Assembly: GCF_005280585.1 (NCBI RefSeq)
Contig: NZ_SZVO01000002.1
Coordinates: 195,005 to 259,004 of the forward strand
DNA: 64,000 bases
DNA from: Dyadobacter frigoris
GTDB taxonomy: Bacteria > Bacteroidota > Bacteroidia > Cytophagales > Spirosomataceae
Direction of reading: 5' to 3'
Positions within the stretch are counted from its first letter, which is position 1. The number at the start of each line of letters is the position of its first letter. This document shows positions 63,360 to 64,000 of this stretch, piece after piece. A program made the translations under genes and the position numbers. The notes under the pieces are model-generated. The model saw only the letters and a list, made by a program, of their open reading frames with translations, was not told the origin of the DNA and made no database searches.

Positions 63360-63674
63360 TTACTTATCAAAAACAGGCTCAAAAGGAATTTTTTCATCCG
63401 TAGCTTTTTTGACCCATCTCAAACCTTTCAAAAGAACTTCACGGCCTTCTTCGACTCCATGTTTCAAAATAACTTTTTCGATGATAATTGGCGCGATAAA
63501 ATTAAGAGGAACGGGAAGACGTTTTAAAACCGTTTTTGCCAAAGCAGCTCCTACTCCCATTTCAATCCCTTTTCCTGCAAGACCACCTGGCGCAGAAACC
63601 ATAAACAAGTCCCTTACGTATGTAGAAGCAGTGTGAATGGAATCCTGTACTTTATCAATATTTTTAGTTTTCAT
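63360..63674 (-). CDS. Conserved hypothetical small protein
   Basis: A 104-residue protein with a Gly/Ala-rich central segment (APGGLAGKGIEMGVGAALAKTVLKRLPVPLNFIAPIIIEKVIL, about 28-70) that may be a membrane-associated helix pair. The N-terminus is charged and lacks a signal peptide. It resembles small proteins that accompany YtxH-type stress genes in Bacteroidota, and such a gene lies 61 bases upstream on the same strand. No function is proposed. Confidence 0.7.
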   Translation of the reverse strand: MKTKNIDKVQDSIHTASTYVRDLFMVSAPGGLAGKGIEMGVGAALAKTVLKRLPVPLNFIAPIIIEKVILKHGVEEGREVLLKGLRWVKKATDEKIPFEPVFDK

Positions 63675-63701
63675 GAGTTCAAGTGTAATAAATCAGATCT
63701 G

Positions 63702-63728
63702 CCCGGGTGATAATATTTACCACCCGGC
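63702..63728. terminator. Hairpin between the small protein and YtxH-like genes
   Basis: CCGGGTG at 63703-63709 pairs with CACCCGG at 63721-63727, with further TAA/TTA pairing inside. No T-run follows, so termination is uncertain. Confidence 0.4.
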
Positions 63729-63735
63729 TATTCAA

Positions 63736-64000
63736 TTAGTTATATTTTTCAATTTCATCGGCAGCATCTTCCTTAATTTCTTCAGCCTTATCCTTGAATT
63801 CACTTTTGTACTGCTCACCTTTTGCTTTCAGGTCATCGGCAGTCTTGCCTGCTTTGTCTTTACTTTTTTCAAGTGCGTCGATCAATTCGCTTGCAAGGCT
63901 ATTAGTTCTTTTTTTGATTTTCTTACGAATCTGAGTTCCTTCTTCAGGCGCAAAAAGCATCCCTATTACTGCTCCCGCAGCAGCAGCTGTTACAATTCCC
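63736..64000 (-). CDS. YtxH domain-containing protein, N-terminus outside window
   Basis: The open frame runs to the window edge: upstream of the ATG at 63960 it continues as GIVTAAAAGAVIG, so the ATG there is internal and the true start lies beyond base 64000. The visible 87 residues hold the end of a Gly/Ala helix, MLFAPEEGTQIRKKIKKR, the YtxH hallmark, and a long Lys/Glu/Ala-rich amphipathic helix (ALEKSKDKAGKTADDLKAKGEQYKSEFKDKAEEIKEDAADEIEKY) like those of stress-protection proteins. Members are membrane-attached and induced in stationary phase or stress. Confidence 0.8.
   Translation of the reverse strand, partial: GIVTAAAAGAVIGMLFAPEEGTQIRKKIKKRTNSLASELIDALEKSKDKAGKTADDLKAKGEQYKSEFKDKAEEIKEDAADEIEKYN

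Overview
The window looks like a chromosomal segment of a Bacteroidota member of the order Cytophagales, most like Dyadobacter or another Spirosomaceae genus. Support comes from two SusC/SusD outer-membrane pairs, Bacteroidota-type promoters (TTG near -33 and TAnnTTTG near -7) in front of several genes, a lipoprotein TamA relative (TamL), many Bacteroidota-type lipoproteins, and the absence of visible Shine-Dalgarno sequences. No rRNA, tRNA, CRISPR array, transposase, integrase or phage gene was seen. The genus is inferred from gene content and memory of relatives, not from a search.

Layout. 0-3.2 kb: the end of an LD-carboxypeptidase, an SDR oxidoreductase, a gene remnant, a lipoprotein and a secreted M20 amidohydrolase. 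3.2-13.4 kb: two consecutive SusCD pairs with matching promoters and leader lengths; the second pair is written in the codon style of highly expressed genes. 13.5-25.3 kb: housekeeping and envelope genes: alanine aminotransferase, queuosine-precursor transporter, a nuclease-fold protein, a SpoU RNA methyltransferase divergent from tamL, miaB, then a sigma-54 activator, LptE, an unknown protein and SecG in a row, and a LOG-family hydrolase. 25.4-30.6 kb: an unknown protein, groES-groEL with a possible sigma-54 promoter, a duplicated terminator, a LolD-like ATPase and sucC. 30.6-33.5 kb: an array of about 56-bp palindrome-containing repeats, a gluconate-type permease and a secreted esterase.

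33.8-42.7 kb is the least explained part. A TPR-type sensor kinase and LytTR response regulator are divergent from five tightly spaced genes for exported proteins: an outer-membrane barrel, a TIG-Kelch lipoprotein, a barrel with an OmpA domain, a small exported protein, and an ELWxxDGT-repeat protein joined to a DUF3298/PdaC-like domain. Hairpins lie at both ends of the five-gene block. This is my candidate for an undescribed envelope system.

43-54 kb: a diacylglycerol-kinase-type lipid kinase divergent from an App1 phosphatidate phosphatase, a trans-sulfuration-type PLP enzyme, then an OmpR/HisKA two-component system next to a CzcCBA metal efflux pump. Three TTCTAA repeats at exact 11-bp spacing lie between kinase and pump. 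54-64 kb: a secreted Asn-rich protein preceded by twin 11-bp direct repeats, a CPBP protease, and an rpoN operon in which sigma-54 is followed by an NtrC-type activator and two soluble PAS kinases with overlapping reading frames; a membrane kinase related to one of them is divergent from rpoN. Two small stress-type genes end the window.

The dominant themes are envelope biogenesis (SusCD, TamL, LptE, SecG, LolD-like, OmpA, RND pump) and signal transduction (five histidine kinases, two stand-alone response regulators, two sigma-54 activators and sigma-54 itself).
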